A stretch of DNA of 64,000 nt. Source: an uncultured Prevotella sp. Its GTDB lineage: Bacteria > Bacteroidota > Bacteroidia > Bacteroidales > Bacteroidaceae. The position numbers and the translations under genes were made by a program. Below, in pieces: positions 1 through 8,282 of this stretch (its first letter is position 1; each line of letters begins with the position of its first letter). The notes beneath the pieces were generated by a model. The model saw nothing but the letters and a program-made list of their open reading frames with translations, made no database searches and had not been told where the DNA came from. The stretch covers positions 43,581 through 107,580 of the forward strand of contig UQZX01000007.1 of NCBI GenBank assembly GCA_900545525.1, given 5' to 3'.

Positions 1-704
1 CCGAGATACTTGCGTCCCATAGCCGTGCACTCACAGTGCCATCCAGGGAAGCCTTCGCTCCACGGACTGGGCCAGCGCATGATGTGCTCCGGCTGCGCCT
101 TCTTCCAGATGGCAAAGTCAACCTGATTATGCTTCTCTCCCACTCCGTCAAGCTCACGGCTGGCATTTATCACGTCGTCAAGGTTGCGTCCGGAAAGCAC
201 CCCGTAGCGGTGAACCTTGTTATACTTCTCTATGTCGAAATATACCGAACCGTTGCTCTCGTATGCAAATCCGTTGTCAAGGATTTCCTGCACAAGCTGC
301 TCCTGCTCTATTATATGTCCCGTGGCATGCGGCTCTATGCTCGGCGGAAGCACATTGAGAGCCTCCATTGCCTGATGATAGCGGTTGGTGTAGTGCTGTG
401 CTATCTCCATCGGCTCAAGCTGCTCAAGCCTTGCCTTCTTTGCTATCTTGTCGTCGCCCTCGTCGGCATCGTGCTCGAGATGTCCCACGTCGGTGATGTT
501 ACGCACATAGCGCACCTTATATCCAAGATGTTTCAGATAGCGGAAAAGTATGTCAAACGTTATCGCCGGGCGGGCATGTCCCAAATGGGGGTCGCCATAT
601 ACCGTAGGACCGCACACATACATACCCACATTGGGAGCATGCAGCGGCTCAAAAAGCTCTTTACGGCGGCTCAGCGTATTATAGACAAATAGTTTCTGTT
701 CCAT
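1..704 (-). CDS. cysS: Cysteinyl-tRNA synthetase, N-terminal part
   Basis: Class I aminoacyl-tRNA synthetase that charges tRNA-Cys in the cytoplasm. Reading leftward, about 234 codons are present and the gene runs off the window start with no stop. Seen: the N-terminal sequence [20 protein letters not shown], the zinc-ligand Cys at about residue 31 in [10 protein letters not shown], the HIGH-type ATP motif HLGH at residues 40-43, the RNITDVGH stretch, and the second zinc-ligand region [10 protein letters not shown] near the visible end. The KMSKS loop and the C-terminal anticodon domain lie outside. A second in-frame ATG at 708-710 would add two residues (Met-Ala); 704 is chosen because MEQKL is the usual family start. 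A canonical promoter lies just upstream. Confidence 0.95.
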   Translation of the reverse strand, partial: MEQKLFVYNTLSRRKELFEPLHAPNVGMYVCGPTVYGDPHLGHARPAITFDILFRYLKHLGYKVRYVRNITDVGHLEHDADEGDDKIAKKARLEQLEPMEIAQHYTNRYHQAMEALNVLPPSIEPHATGHIIEQEQLVQEILDNGFAYESNGSVYFDIEKYNKVHRYGVLSGRNLDDVINASRELDGVGEKHNQVDFAIWKKAQPEHIMRWPSPWSEGFPGWHCECTAMGRKYL

Positions 705-745
705 AGCCATATATATAATAATGTATACTTATTAATTATAGTCTG

Positions 746-776
746 CAAAATTACATCAATTCAGCGTAAAAACAAA
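746..776 (-). promoter_or_regulatory. Promoter of cysS
   Basis: On the minus strand there is a TTTG (773-776), a 19-bp spacer, then TAATTTTG (746-753). This is an exact match to the Bacteroidetes sigma-70 type promoter TTTG-N19-TAnnTTTG. The predicted start of transcription is near 739, about 35 bases before the cysS ATG. Just upstream (779-807) is an 8-bp inverted repeat, TTTAACGG and CCGTTAAA, which could be an operator but has no further support. Confidence 0.75.
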
Positions 777-932
777 ACTTTAACGGTCCATTTATCAACC
801 CGTTAAAGTACAATGACTTTCAATATTACCCTAATGCTCCATTTGTCGTCCGATTTTTCCTGAAATATTATTATGTATTGCATTATCGGATATATATACA
901 TAACGTATGTTATATATTTATATTCCGAGATT

Positions 933-966
933 CATCCTTTTGTAGGGACTTTTTCTTGTAAATGTC
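933..966. repeat. Single arm of palindromic repeat module a
   Basis: This 34-bp stretch matches the arm at 5852-5885 at 33 of 34 positions, and the match extends with changes outward to about 905 and inward to about 985. The core is a hairpin GGACTTTT-TCTTGT-AAATGTCC preceded by GTAG. Unlike the loci at 5.9 and 38.1 kb there is no inverted partner here, so it looks like a half element left next to the element at 985-1265. Confidence 0.7.
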
Positions 967-984
967 CGTGTTTTTATCCTATTT

Positions 985-1265
985 AACGTGAGTTCGACGA
1001 ATTATATCAACGCTGTAAGTCATTAATAAACATTCTCTTACGTTCGGGTGGATTTGCAATCCGCCCGCATGTGCATGTTGAAAGCTATAAAAACATGGCG
1101 CAGTGAAGGCATTTGAAATGCCTATTGATTGCAAATCCATTACTGATGGCGCTTAAAAAGCGGGCGGATTGCAAATCCACCCGAACGTTGCAGGGTGTTT
1201 TCTTGATTGTATCATATTGATTGTCTATAACTTTTTTGATTATTCAAATTCGCCGAACTCACGTT
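985..1265. repeat. Nested inverted-repeat element with module b
   Basis: Two inverted repeats are nested. The outer arms 985-1003 and 1247-1265 pair with one mismatch (the sequence around CGTGAGTTCGACGAATT). The inner arms 1040-1068 and 1160-1188 are perfect 29-bp inverted copies. Each inner arm is itself a hairpin, GGGTGGATT-TGC-AATCCGCCC. The outer motif recurs at 5820, 9401 and 37994 around different inner modules. No open frame of note lies inside. The architecture resembles bacterial interspersed mosaic (REP-type) elements or a MITE; assignment to either is inference. Confidence 0.75.
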
Positions 1266-1580
1266 GTTATTATAATAGGAGTTAAAGGGAGTTAAGGAGT
1301 TAAGCCGAATGTCTTAATGCCGTGCAATAGGCTTGCCCGCTATTGGTATAACTCCTCAGCGACCTGCGGGAGCGATAACTCCATAACTTCCTTAACTCCT
1401 TAAAGTCATCAGCGTCCTTAAAGTCTTTAAAGTCATAAAAGACTACAATACCTATCTACTCCTTACTCCCTTTTCTCCTTACTCCTTTACTTTATCATTT
1501 GTCCTTTAACTTCTTCTACCTTCCCATAACTTCTTTAACTCCCAAATACCTTACCCAAAGGCGAGGCAGGGGTGGTTTAT
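1266..1580. other. Gene-free low-complexity stretch with module c remnant
   Basis: This holds runs of degenerate roughly 9-bp units, AGGAGTTAA-like at 1277-1308 and their complement TTAACTCCT-like between about 1380 and 1540, giving a strongly pyrimidine-rich top strand. At 1565-1579 GGCAGGGGTGGTTTA matches the tail of repeat module c (9696-9711 and 38437-38452). I see no gene. Confidence 0.5.
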
Positions 1581-1742
1581 ATATTTCAGATATCTCCCCC
1601 GCAAACACACCGGAAGGCACTATTGCAAACTTTAATTTTTGCACTTTGCATTTTAATTTGTGATATGTTAATTTATATTTCATTTGTTAACAGAAACGTC
1701 TTTATTAGCAATAATATTTCCAGTGGTTTTAGAAGGCGGCGC

Positions 1743-1831
1743 TGCACAAAATCAATAAAATGTGCAATATTTATGTCCCAAACTGGAATTTCTTTTTAAA
1801 CAATACTGCACAAAACCGAGCGGAATGTGCA
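1743..1831. repeat. Two direct TGCACA...TGTGCA hairpin units
   Basis: TGCACA-N12-TGTGCA at 1743-1766 and TGCACA-N13-TGTGCA at 1807-1831 are two similar dyads in the same orientation, 64 bp apart. Both have the form CTGCACAAAA...AATGTGCA. They may be regulatory dyads or a further hairpin repeat family. The rest of 1581-1972 is AT-rich with no convincing gene. Confidence 0.5.
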
Positions 1832-1972
1832 GAAAGAAGATAAAAAATAAAGTTTTTAACACCTTATTCCAACATTTTCATGCAAAATCCAGCTTCCATG
1901 AAACTGCAAAACATTGCATTTCTGCATCTTTTGATACCATTTTACTCTCTGACGGATATCGTTTTACACGGC

Positions 1973-2100
1973 AACAGATATTGCCTTACTCTGTAACGGA
2001 GTATTAACAACATGGCAACGAATGCTATTTTACCATACATTTAATACTCCGTTACAGAGTAAGGCAATATCTGTTACGATGTAATTAATACTCCGTTGCA
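1973..2100. repeat. Inverted-repeat element, module d
   Basis: The arms 1973-2007 and 2041-2075 are perfect 35-bp inverted copies with a 33-base centre. Each arm holds a smaller hairpin, TACTC-TGTAACG-GAGTA. A partial third copy (TTAATACTCCGTT) follows at 2085-2097. It shares the hairpin-within-arm design of the other modules but not their sequence. From 2101 to 2358 I see nothing else. Confidence 0.75.
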
Positions 2101-2358
2101 AGACAATTAATGCTATTTTACATTCAAAACGAGGCATAACGTGCTCATAAACAATGTTTTATACATATAAAAGCCATTGCAGCCCTTCCCTTTGGAGCCT
2201 GCGGTATATCATCATACAAACAGTCCTCATCTTTCAAGTTCTCAGGTCCAAGACGATAATATTTTAAGAATGTGGCAAAAAAGAGACTCTGTTTGTTAAA
2301 AGGCAGAATGTTAAATGTTAATGAATATTTAATAAATGTATCTTTTACAACACTTTTT

Positions 2359-2372
2359 CGTAAACGTTTACG
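2359..2372. promoter_or_regulatory. LacI-type palindromic operator candidate
   Basis: CGTAAACGTTTACG is a perfect 14-bp palindrome with the central form GTAAACGTTTAC typical of LacI/PurR-family operators. It sits about 22 bp upstream of the -33 element of the pectate lyase operon promoter. Control by a sugar-responsive LacI-family regulator is an inference; no such regulator gene is in the window. Confidence 0.5.
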
Positions 2373-2394
2373 TGATATTTACCATTATAATCCA

Positions 2395-2425
2395 ATTGTA
2401 TGATGACAAAAAACAACTAACTTCG
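2395..2425 (+). promoter_or_regulatory. Promoter of the pectate lyase operon
   Basis: ATTG at 2395-2398, a 19-bp spacer and TAACTTCG at 2418-2425 fit a slightly degenerate Bacteroidetes promoter. The predicted start near 2432 leaves a leader of about 27 bases before the ATG at 2459. Confidence 0.5.
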
Positions 2426-2458
2426 CGGCATCAAAATAATACTAATCTAAACAAATTT

Positions 2459-2821
2459 ATGAACAAATCAATTGCTTTAATCATCGGCATGGCGGCTATG
2501 TGTTTATCTGCCGGTGCCGACAACACCCAGACGGTGGTCGTTGACGGAACTACCGTCAACAAGAATGTCACACGTCTGACATTCAGCGGCGATGATGTTG
2601 TCATGACTTTTGCTGACAACACATCACAGACGGCAGACATGTCGCTCGTATCTATCAACTTCTCCTATTCTCCGTCAACAGCCATAAGCAGACCGGAAGT
2701 GGAGACGGAAAACGCGGTGAAGAAAGTCTACAACCTCAACGGACAGTATATGGGCAACAGCACCGAAGGGCTGCCCAAGGGTCTGTACATCGTGAACGGT
2801 AAGAAAATGGTAATCAGATAA
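2459..2821 (+). CDS. Small secreted protein with sorting-domain-like tail
   Basis: A 120-residue protein of unknown function. The frame is open from 2336, but the start at 2459 is preferred: it lies just behind the predicted promoter and gives a clean signal peptide (residues 1-20, cleavage after LSAGA). Residues 24-80 look like alternating beta strands (VVVDGTTV, RLTFSGDDVVMTF). The tail from about residue 88 (VYNLNGQYMG ... LPKGLYIVNGKKMVIR) resembles the C-terminal beta domain of many Prevotella and Bacteroides secreted proteins, related to type IX secretion sorting domains. It ends 10 bases before the pectate lyase gene and is probably cotranscribed, which suggests a part in pectin use or cell-surface display. 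That role is inference. Confidence 0.7.
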   Translation: MNKSIALIIGMAAMCLSAGADNTQTVVVDGTTVNKNVTRLTFSGDDVVMTFADNTSQTADMSLVSINFSYSPSTAISRPEVETENAVKKVYNLNGQYMGNSTEGLPKGLYIVNGKKMVIR

Positions 2822-2831
2822 CACAACGGTC

Positions 2832-5705
2832 ATGAAGAAACATACACATATTATATATAGCCTCATAGCAGGCTTTATGATGCTCTTCGCCACAGAGGCT
2901 GGAGCACAGACGAGTTGGACATTCGGCACGGTGGGCGATGCGGACAAGACAAATATCGCAGCTGATGCCAACTGGTATGACGATGCTGCACAGACACGCT
3001 ACAGCATGTTTGCCGCCATCGACGGTCCTCTTATGGCAAACGGCGTAGAACTTGAATATGCAAAGGGGCTTAAATTCAAAGCCGGAGCCGGTTCGACAAA
3101 TACAAATGGGAAAGTACGTCTTAACTACGGCAAAAACCGTATGGAGCTTAACGGAAAGGGCATTATCGTAACAATACCGGGACTGAAGGCAGGACAGGTG
3201 GTGACCGTATCATGCGAGACGGCAAAGACGGCAGAGGCACGCGGTCTGGCACAGACAAACCTTACGGTAAAGAGCGGCTTTACGCCTGTTACAGGTTCAC
3301 AGACCTGTGAAGGAACTGTTACTGCCGACGGCGACGTTACGCTTACAACAGAAGTGGGCGGCGTAAACGTGTACAGCATTACCGTGACTGATGGTCAGGG
3401 CGGCGGCGGAGACCAGCCGGGAGGCGACACGGACCACTCTGTGGCAATGGACGTAAACATGAACCAGGCTCTGCTTACAACCGTAACGGGTAATGCCGTG
3501 AAATATTACAACACAAAAGAACTTGAGGACATCACCATAGACAATGCTACCGGAACCGTTACTGTAAAGCCGGCAACAGGCGCGTGGGAGGATGTATTTA
3601 CTAAAAATATATCTAACATCTCTTTTGCAAAGGCAATTAATCAGGGAACCGGCGGCGACATTGAGAATAAAGGCATAGAGATAACAGAGGCAAAGGGCTG
3701 GCACGAGGCTCTGTTTGTTGAGTGGAAGCCGTTTACGGGTGCCGACTCATATAATGTATATGTAAAGGGCGGACAGTATGCCGACTTTACAAAAATAGAC
3801 GACCAGCTTGTACGCGGCTACGCTTCATACCTGCGCGCAGATGCTCTCGGACTCAAGGCGGGAACATATACGGTGAAGGTTGCACCGGTAATCGGCGGAC
3901 AGGCAGACGAGACAAAGGCAAGTACGGCATCAAACCTGCAGGTTATAAACTTTAACCGTGACGGATATGCACACAGCAACACTACATCGGGCATAGGCGC
4001 ATACAACAATGACGGAACACTGAAAGCAAACGCACGCGTAATTTATGTCACAGCTGGCAATGCGAAAACAATAAAGCTGGATATGGATGCAGGTGGAAAG
4101 ACAGAAACACGCACCGGCATACAGGATATTCTCCAGGCATACGAAAAGGGGTCGGAAACACGTCCTTTGGCAGTACGTATAATCGGTCTGTTAAAAGCAG
4201 GTGACATGCCAACATTTGGAAGCACTGCAGAAGGACTTCAGATAAAAGGCAGAGGTCAGGAAATGAACCTCACGTTAGAGGGTGTTGGTCGCGATGCCAC
4301 ATTCCATGGCTACGGCATGCTTATACGTAACTGCAAGAGCGTGGAGATACGCAACCTCGCTATCATGCGCTGTCTTGACGACGGACTCAGCTTTGATACA
4401 GACGTAAACAACGTATGGGCACACAACCTTGACATATTCTATGGCAAGAACAAGGGCGGCGACCAAAAGAAAGGTGACGGTTCTCTTGACATTAAAGGCA
4501 CTCAGCATGCAACCATTTCAAGCAACCACTTCTGGGACACCGGTAAGACCCACCTCAATTCTAACGGTGACGAGGTTGACTTCGTAACATACCGCAACAA
4601 CTGGTACGACCATTCGGACTCACGCCATCCACGTGTACGCAAGTCTCAGCATATACACATTTATAACAACTATTTTGACGGAGTTTCAAAATACGGTTCT
4701 GGTGCCACGCTCGGTTCATCGCTCTTTGTTGAGGCAAACTATTTCCGCAGCTGTAAGTATCCGGTGCTGATGTCACTTCAGGGCAGCGACCTCTACGGCG
4801 GCAGCAACACTTTGGGCAGCAAAGGAACTTTCTCCGGTGAGGCTGGCGGTGTAATAAAGGTTTATAATAATATTATGGCTGGAACTTATACTTTCATACC
4901 TTACGGTGCAAGCAAGTATATACAGAAAGGTAAGGAGGTTGCGGCAGTAATGGATACGCAGAAACACTTTGACGCATATCTTGCAACAAGCCGTGACGAG
5001 AAAGTGCCTTCAAGTGTAACAGCTCTCGGAGGAGGCTCTTCATACAACAACTTTGACACTGCTTCTGACATGTACAAATATACAGTGGAAGATCCGGCAA
5101 ATGTCCCCGCACAGGTTCAGGGCTTCTTCGGTGCAGGCCGTATGCAGCACGGTGATGTTACATTTACTTTCAACAACAGCACGGAAGATACAAACTATGA
5201 TATCAATGCCCAGCTTGATGCTCTTATCGACAACTACAAGAGCTCACTGGTGAAGGTATACGGCAACCTCGGTGAGGTAACAGGCGGTGGAACAACCGGC
5301 GGCGGCACCGGTGGAGGAACAGGCGGTGAGGACCCCGACCCGACACCTTCCGAAACGGTTGTTGCTGGTTCAACAGCAACATTCAACGGTTTCACATCGG
5401 GAAGCAATGTTAACGGCTTCACTATCACCGGAAACCTGAAGAGCGGTGTATCACCAAAGACATACAATGGGGTGACATATACAACTGCCCTCAAGATGGA
5501 AAGTGCAACAAACATATCTTTCACAACAACGGAAGAGCTTACAATAACAGTTGTGACAGACGGCGCTTCAGGCAAGAGAATAAAATTCGACGGCACTAAC
5601 GCTGCTGTGGATGCAAACGGTGTTGTATCACAGAAGCTTGCAGCCGGAAGCCATACAATTACAAAGGGTGATTCTATAAACGTATATGCAATCATTGCCG
5701 AATAA
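2832..5705 (+). CDS. Secreted modular pectate lyase (PL1 family)
   Basis: Cleaves polygalacturonate by beta-elimination outside the cytoplasm; 957 residues. Seen in order: signal peptide 1-26 (ending EAGAQ); an N-terminal beta domain to about 190; a glycine-rich linker; a fibronectin-III-like segment at about 285-370 (VEWKPFTGADSYNVYVKG); the right-handed beta-helix lyase at about 400-760; a Gly/Thr linker near 815-840; and a C-terminal beta domain that ends NVYAIIAE, like the end of the first domain (NVYSITVTD). Family residues in the helix are GDGSLDIKG at 548-556 (calcium-binding Asp region) and SDSRHPRVR at 595-603, which carries the catalytic Arg. The terminal domains are probably carbohydrate-binding. 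No SusC/SusD pair is nearby, so this is not a classic polysaccharide utilization locus within the window. Confidence 0.9.
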   Translation: MKKHTHIIYSLIAGFMMLFATEAGAQTSWTFGTVGDADKTNIAADANWYDDAAQTRYSMFAAIDGPLMANGVELEYAKGLKFKAGAGSTNTNGKVRLNYGKNRMELNGKGIIVTIPGLKAGQVVTVSCETAKTAEARGLAQTNLTVKSGFTPVTGSQTCEGTVTADGDVTLTTEVGGVNVYSITVTDGQGGGGDQPGGDTDHSVAMDVNMNQALLTTVTGNAVKYYNTKELEDITIDNATGTVTVKPATGAWEDVFTKNISNISFAKAINQGTGGDIENKGIEITEAKGWHEALFVEWKPFTGADSYNVYVKGGQYADFTKIDDQLVRGYASYLRADALGLKAGTYTVKVAPVIGGQADETKASTASNLQVINFNRDGYAHSNTTSGIGAYNNDGTLKANARVIYVTAGNAKTIKLDMDAGGKTETRTGIQDILQAYEKGSETRPLAVRIIGLLKAGDMPTFGSTAEGLQIKGRGQEMNLTLEGVGRDATFHGYGMLIRNCKSVEIRNLAIMRCLDDGLSFDTDVNNVWAHNLDIFYGKNKGGDQKKGDGSLDIKGTQHATISSNHFWDTGKTHLNSNGDEVDFVTYRNNWYDHSDSRHPRVRKSQHIHIYNNYFDGVSKYGSGATLGSSLFVEANYFRSCKYPVLMSLQGSDLYGGSNTLGSKGTFSGEAGGVIKVYNNIMAGTYTFIPYGASKYIQKGKEVAAVMDTQKHFDAYLATSRDEKVPSSVTALGGGSSYNNFDTASDMYKYTVEDPANVPAQVQGFFGAGRMQHGDVTFTFNNSTEDTNYDINAQLDALIDNYKSSLVKVYGNLGEVTGGGTTGGGTGGGTGGEDPDPTPSETVVAGSTATFNGFTSGSNVNGFTITGNLKSGVSPKTYNGVTYTTALKMESATNISFTTTEELTITVVTDGASGKRIKFDGTNAAVDANGVVSQKLAAGSHTITKGDSINVYAIIAE

Positions 5706-5759
5706 TAAAAAACAAAAACTACATAAGGAAAAAGAATCAGGATAATTCTTAAAGTCTGA

Positions 5760-5818
5760 AAGCCTGCTTATTTGCATACCGTTATGTACGGTTTCAAATA
5801 AGCAGGCTTATTTTTTTA
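5760..5818 (+). terminator. Terminator of the pectate lyase operon
   Basis: A 15-bp stem (5760-5774 with 5795-5809) with a smaller dyad in its loop is followed by a T-run at 5811-5817. It lies 55 bases after the pectate lyase stop codon. Confidence 0.85.
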
Positions 5819-5819
5819 A

Positions 5820-6010
5820 CTTGAGTCCGACATAATACAATCCGCAAGTGTCATCCTTTTGTAGGGACATTTTCTTGTAAATGTCCGTAAAACCGACACA
5901 TAAAAACGGCTTTAAACAGGATAAAAAACAGACATTTACAAGAAAATGTCCCTACAAAAGGATGTATTCCGGAATATAAATATATAACTTGCTTATATCA
6001 AACTCACATT
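5820..6010. repeat. Nested inverted-repeat element with module a
   Basis: The arms 5852-5885 and 5931-5964 are perfect 34-bp inverted copies. Each contains a hairpin (GGACATTT-TCTTGT-AAATGTCC) preceded by GTAG. Outside them, TTGAGTCCGACATAAT at 5821 and TATCAAACTCACATT at 5996 are degenerate copies of the boundary motif at 985 and 1265. The same module is at 933 and 38077. The rest of the gap 5706-6219 holds the terminator, this element and the next operon's promoter. Confidence 0.75.
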
Positions 6011-6125
6011 ATTTATTTTAGAAAAAACAATAAGCCCAGCCATGCCTTTTAATGGTATTAATGCCATGAAATCTTTCCAATAAATGTTAAAAACACATAT
6101 TGTCACAAAGAAAATACAAGAAAAG

Positions 6126-6157
6126 CTTGCAAGCAATATTATATTATCATATATTTG
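6126..6157 (+). promoter_or_regulatory. Promoter of the ABC transport operon
   Basis: CTTG at 6126-6129, a 20-bp spacer and a perfect TATATTTG at 6150-6157. The predicted transcription start near 6164 falls inside the adjacent AGTGTA...TACACT dyad. Confidence 0.65.
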
Positions 6158-6158
6158 C

Positions 6159-6182
6159 AGTGTACTATTATTCTATTACACT
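6159..6182. promoter_or_regulatory. YtrA-type GntR operator candidate
   Basis: AGTGTA-N12-TACACT, a 24-bp interrupted palindrome with perfect 6-bp arms, covers the predicted transcription start. The B. subtilis YtrA operator, as I recall it, is AGTGTA-N13-TACACT. The operon encodes a YtrA-like regulator at 7888, so autorepression at this site is the natural reading. Confidence 0.65.
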
Positions 6183-6219
6183 ATATATCATATAAAATAA
6201 ACTTATAAAACATAAGATA

Positions 6220-7041
6220 ATGATAGACATAAGAAACATCGGATACAGCTATCCGGGAAGCCGTCAAGAGGTTTTCAACAACTTCAGCCTCAGCATAAAG
6301 GGCAACTCCATATACGGACTTCTCGGCAAAAACGGAACGGGTAAGTCTACGCTGCTTTATCTCATAAGCGGCATGTTGCGCCTGAAATACGGTAAGATTG
6401 AAATCGACGGCGAAGATGCAGGCAAGAGAAATCCTGACATTCTGCGCGAACTGTTCTTCGTTCCGGAAGAATTTGACCTCCCGCCGATGACACTCGACGC
6501 ATACGTACGCCTGAACAGTCCGTTCTATCCGCACTTCGACCGCAATGTGCTCAACCGCTGCCTGCTCGACTTCGAGCTTCCCTTAAACCTTAACCTGAAA
6601 GAGCTTTCCATGGGACAGAAGAAAAAGGTGTACATGAGCTTTGCCCTGGCGGCAAACACGAGGATGCTTCTCATGGACGAACCTACCAACGGAATGGACA
6701 TACCGTCGAAGAGCCAGTTCCGCAAAGTGGTGGCAAGCAACATGGACGAGAACCGCACCGTCATCATATCCACTCATCAGGTACACGACGTGGAGCAGCT
6801 TCTCGACCATATAATAATGCTCGACCGCTCGCGCATATTGCTCGATGCCTCTGTGCAGGATATATGTGAAAAATACTCTTTCGAGTGCAGGATGCCCGGC
6901 GAGGAGAACGGCGACGTGATATATGCGGAGCCTTCATTGCAGGGCAACAATGTCATTGCGCGCCGCAACAGAGGAACGGATGACACGATGATAAACCTCG
7001 AACTGCTGTTCAACGCCGCAACAAAAGGTCTGCTTAAATAA
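6220..7041 (+). CDS. ABC transporter ATP-binding protein
   Basis: Nucleotide-binding subunit, 273 residues, that would power the permease encoded next at 7091. Seen: Walker A GLLGKNGTGKST near residues 33-44, signature LSMGQKKKV, Walker B MLLMDEPTNGMD and the H-loop STHQV. The GNSIYGLLGKNGTGKST form and the tail of about 70 residues after the H-loop are typical of exporter ATPases of the CcmA/YtrB class. It is first gene of the operon, behind a promoter with a YtrA-type dyad. The substrate is unknown; in Gram-positive relatives, systems with a YtrA regulator respond to cell-envelope antibiotics. Confidence 0.88.
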   Translation: MIDIRNIGYSYPGSRQEVFNNFSLSIKGNSIYGLLGKNGTGKSTLLYLISGMLRLKYGKIEIDGEDAGKRNPDILRELFFVPEEFDLPPMTLDAYVRLNSPFYPHFDRNVLNRCLLDFELPLNLNLKELSMGQKKKVYMSFALAANTRMLLMDEPTNGMDIPSKSQFRKVVASNMDENRTVIISTHQVHDVEQLLDHIIMLDRSRILLDASVQDICEKYSFECRMPGEENGDVIYAEPSLQGNNVIARRNRGTDDTMINLELLFNAATKGLLK

Positions 7042-7090
7042 CCAGCAACATCAGGAAAAAACATAACAACAACCGTAAAGACAATATATT

Positions 7091-7891
7091 ATGGCAAAAA
7101 CATTCGACATAAACCGTTTCATGCAACTGGGCAAATGGTCTGCATATACATACAAGAAGGAATACATCACAACAGTGACGATGGCTACCGTCGTATTCTT
7201 TATAATACTTTTTGTAAAGTTCAACCTCACAAACGGTTATCACCTAATTGGGAATGAGCTGGAGTCATTCGGCAATACCGCCGTAGGTCTGCTCCTGTTC
7301 ATGTTCTCATTCTCTGGCTGCTACCTGCTGAACAACATGAAGACAAAGCAGCAAAGACTGATGTTCAAGCTCCTTCCGGCATCCGACGCGGAGAAGTTTC
7401 TGGTAAGGTATATCTATGTTACAATATTTTGGATTGCCGGTTGCATCGTGGCATTCTGCATTGCCGATGTCCTGCGCCTGTCGCTCTCTCTGATAACAGG
7501 ACACGGCATGCAGACCACGACAATCCCCCACTTCTTCAATGCGCTGATAAACGCCATTACGTTCAGCGGCATTGACGACGCTGCTGATGCCATTCTGTCC
7601 GTTGAACTGCTGATGTTCACCCACTCGATATATCTGCTCGGAGGCACGCTCTTCCGCCGCCGTCAGTTTGTCCTCACGTCGATGACGATGATACTTGGCA
7701 CAATACTGCTGGCATGGGTGGCATCATGGTTTGTCGATTCGCGCAGTTTCGACATCAATGAAGAGTCGCTAAAAGGCTTCGTATATTTCATAATGTGCCT
7801 GCTGCCCGTATTAATTGCAGCCGCATACTGGCTGTCTTTCAGGATATTCAAGCGCATGCAGGTTGTAAACAATAAATGGATTAATTTATGA
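7091..7891 (+). CDS. ABC transporter membrane subunit
   Basis: A 266-residue integral membrane protein with about six hydrophobic helices (for example ATVVFFIILFVKF near residue 36, TAVGLLLFMFSFSGCYLL near 65, FWIAGCIVAFCIADVL near 115, MILGTILLAWVASWFV near 200, and a last one near 235). It has no recognisable enzymatic motif. It lies between the ATPase gene and the GntR gene, and its last four bases overlap the regulator start (ATGA at 7888-7891), so the three are translationally coupled. The role as permease partner of the 6220 ATPase is inferred from context and topology. Confidence 0.8.
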   Translation: MAKTFDINRFMQLGKWSAYTYKKEYITTVTMATVVFFIILFVKFNLTNGYHLIGNELESFGNTAVGLLLFMFSFSGCYLLNNMKTKQQRLMFKLLPASDAEKFLVRYIYVTIFWIAGCIVAFCIADVLRLSLSLITGHGMQTTTIPHFFNALINAITFSGIDDAADAILSVELLMFTHSIYLLGGTLFRRRQFVLTSMTMILGTILLAWVASWFVDSRSFDINEESLKGFVYFIMCLLPVLIAAAYWLSFRIFKRMQVVNNKWINL

Positions 7892-8271
7892 TATTCGACA
7901 ACAGCAAGGCAATATATGTGCAGATAGCCGACAGGCTGTGCGATGAAATACTGGCAGGGAAGTATCCCGACGACTGCCGTATACCGAGTGTGCGCGAGTA
8001 TGCAGTGCTTCTGGAAGTGAACATCAACACTGCCGTGAAGTCATACGACCTGCTCGCAACAGAGGGTGTCATATACAACAGGCGCGGACTGGGATATTTC
8101 GTCACGCCGGGCGCAGGCAAGACAATCCTCGAGACACGTAAGAAAGAGTTTATGGACATCCGTCTTCCTGAGCTGTTCCGCAACATGCAGCTGCTCGGAA
8201 TAAGCATGGATGAGGTGAACGAGAAGTTCAAACAAGAGCAGAAAGCGACGAAAGAAGGTTCTGCAGAATAA
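7888..8271 (+). CDS. GntR-family transcriptional regulator, YtrA subfamily
   Basis: A 127-residue DNA-binding protein. The N-terminal winged helix-turn-helix of about 75 residues has the GntR pattern (ILAGKYPDDCRIPSVREYA, then EVNINTAVKSYDLLATEGVI and the wing RRGLGYFV). The remaining 50 residues are helical and too short for a FadR or UTRA ligand domain, which is the mark of the YtrA subfamily; these dimerise through that tail and control ABC transporter operons. It probably represses its own operon at the AGTGTA-N12-TACACT dyad at 6159-6182. Confidence 0.9.
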   Translation: MIFDNSKAIYVQIADRLCDEILAGKYPDDCRIPSVREYAVLLEVNINTAVKSYDLLATEGVIYNRRGLGYFVTPGAGKTILETRKKEFMDIRLPELFRNMQLLGISMDEVNEKFKQEQKATKEGSAE

Positions 8272-8282
8272 GCAATATCGTC

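Noticed and set aside
36..692. Open frame of 218 codons on the plus strand
   Set aside because: It lies opposite the cysS coding sequence, whose protein is clearly recognisable on the minus strand.
985..1265. Classical insertion sequence
   Set aside because: The element is only 281 bp, has no transposase frame and no clear target-site duplication.
1572..2007. Two short open frames (75 and 81 codons) in the gene-free stretch
   Set aside because: AT-rich, no family features, overlapping repeat arms and no matching promoter close by.
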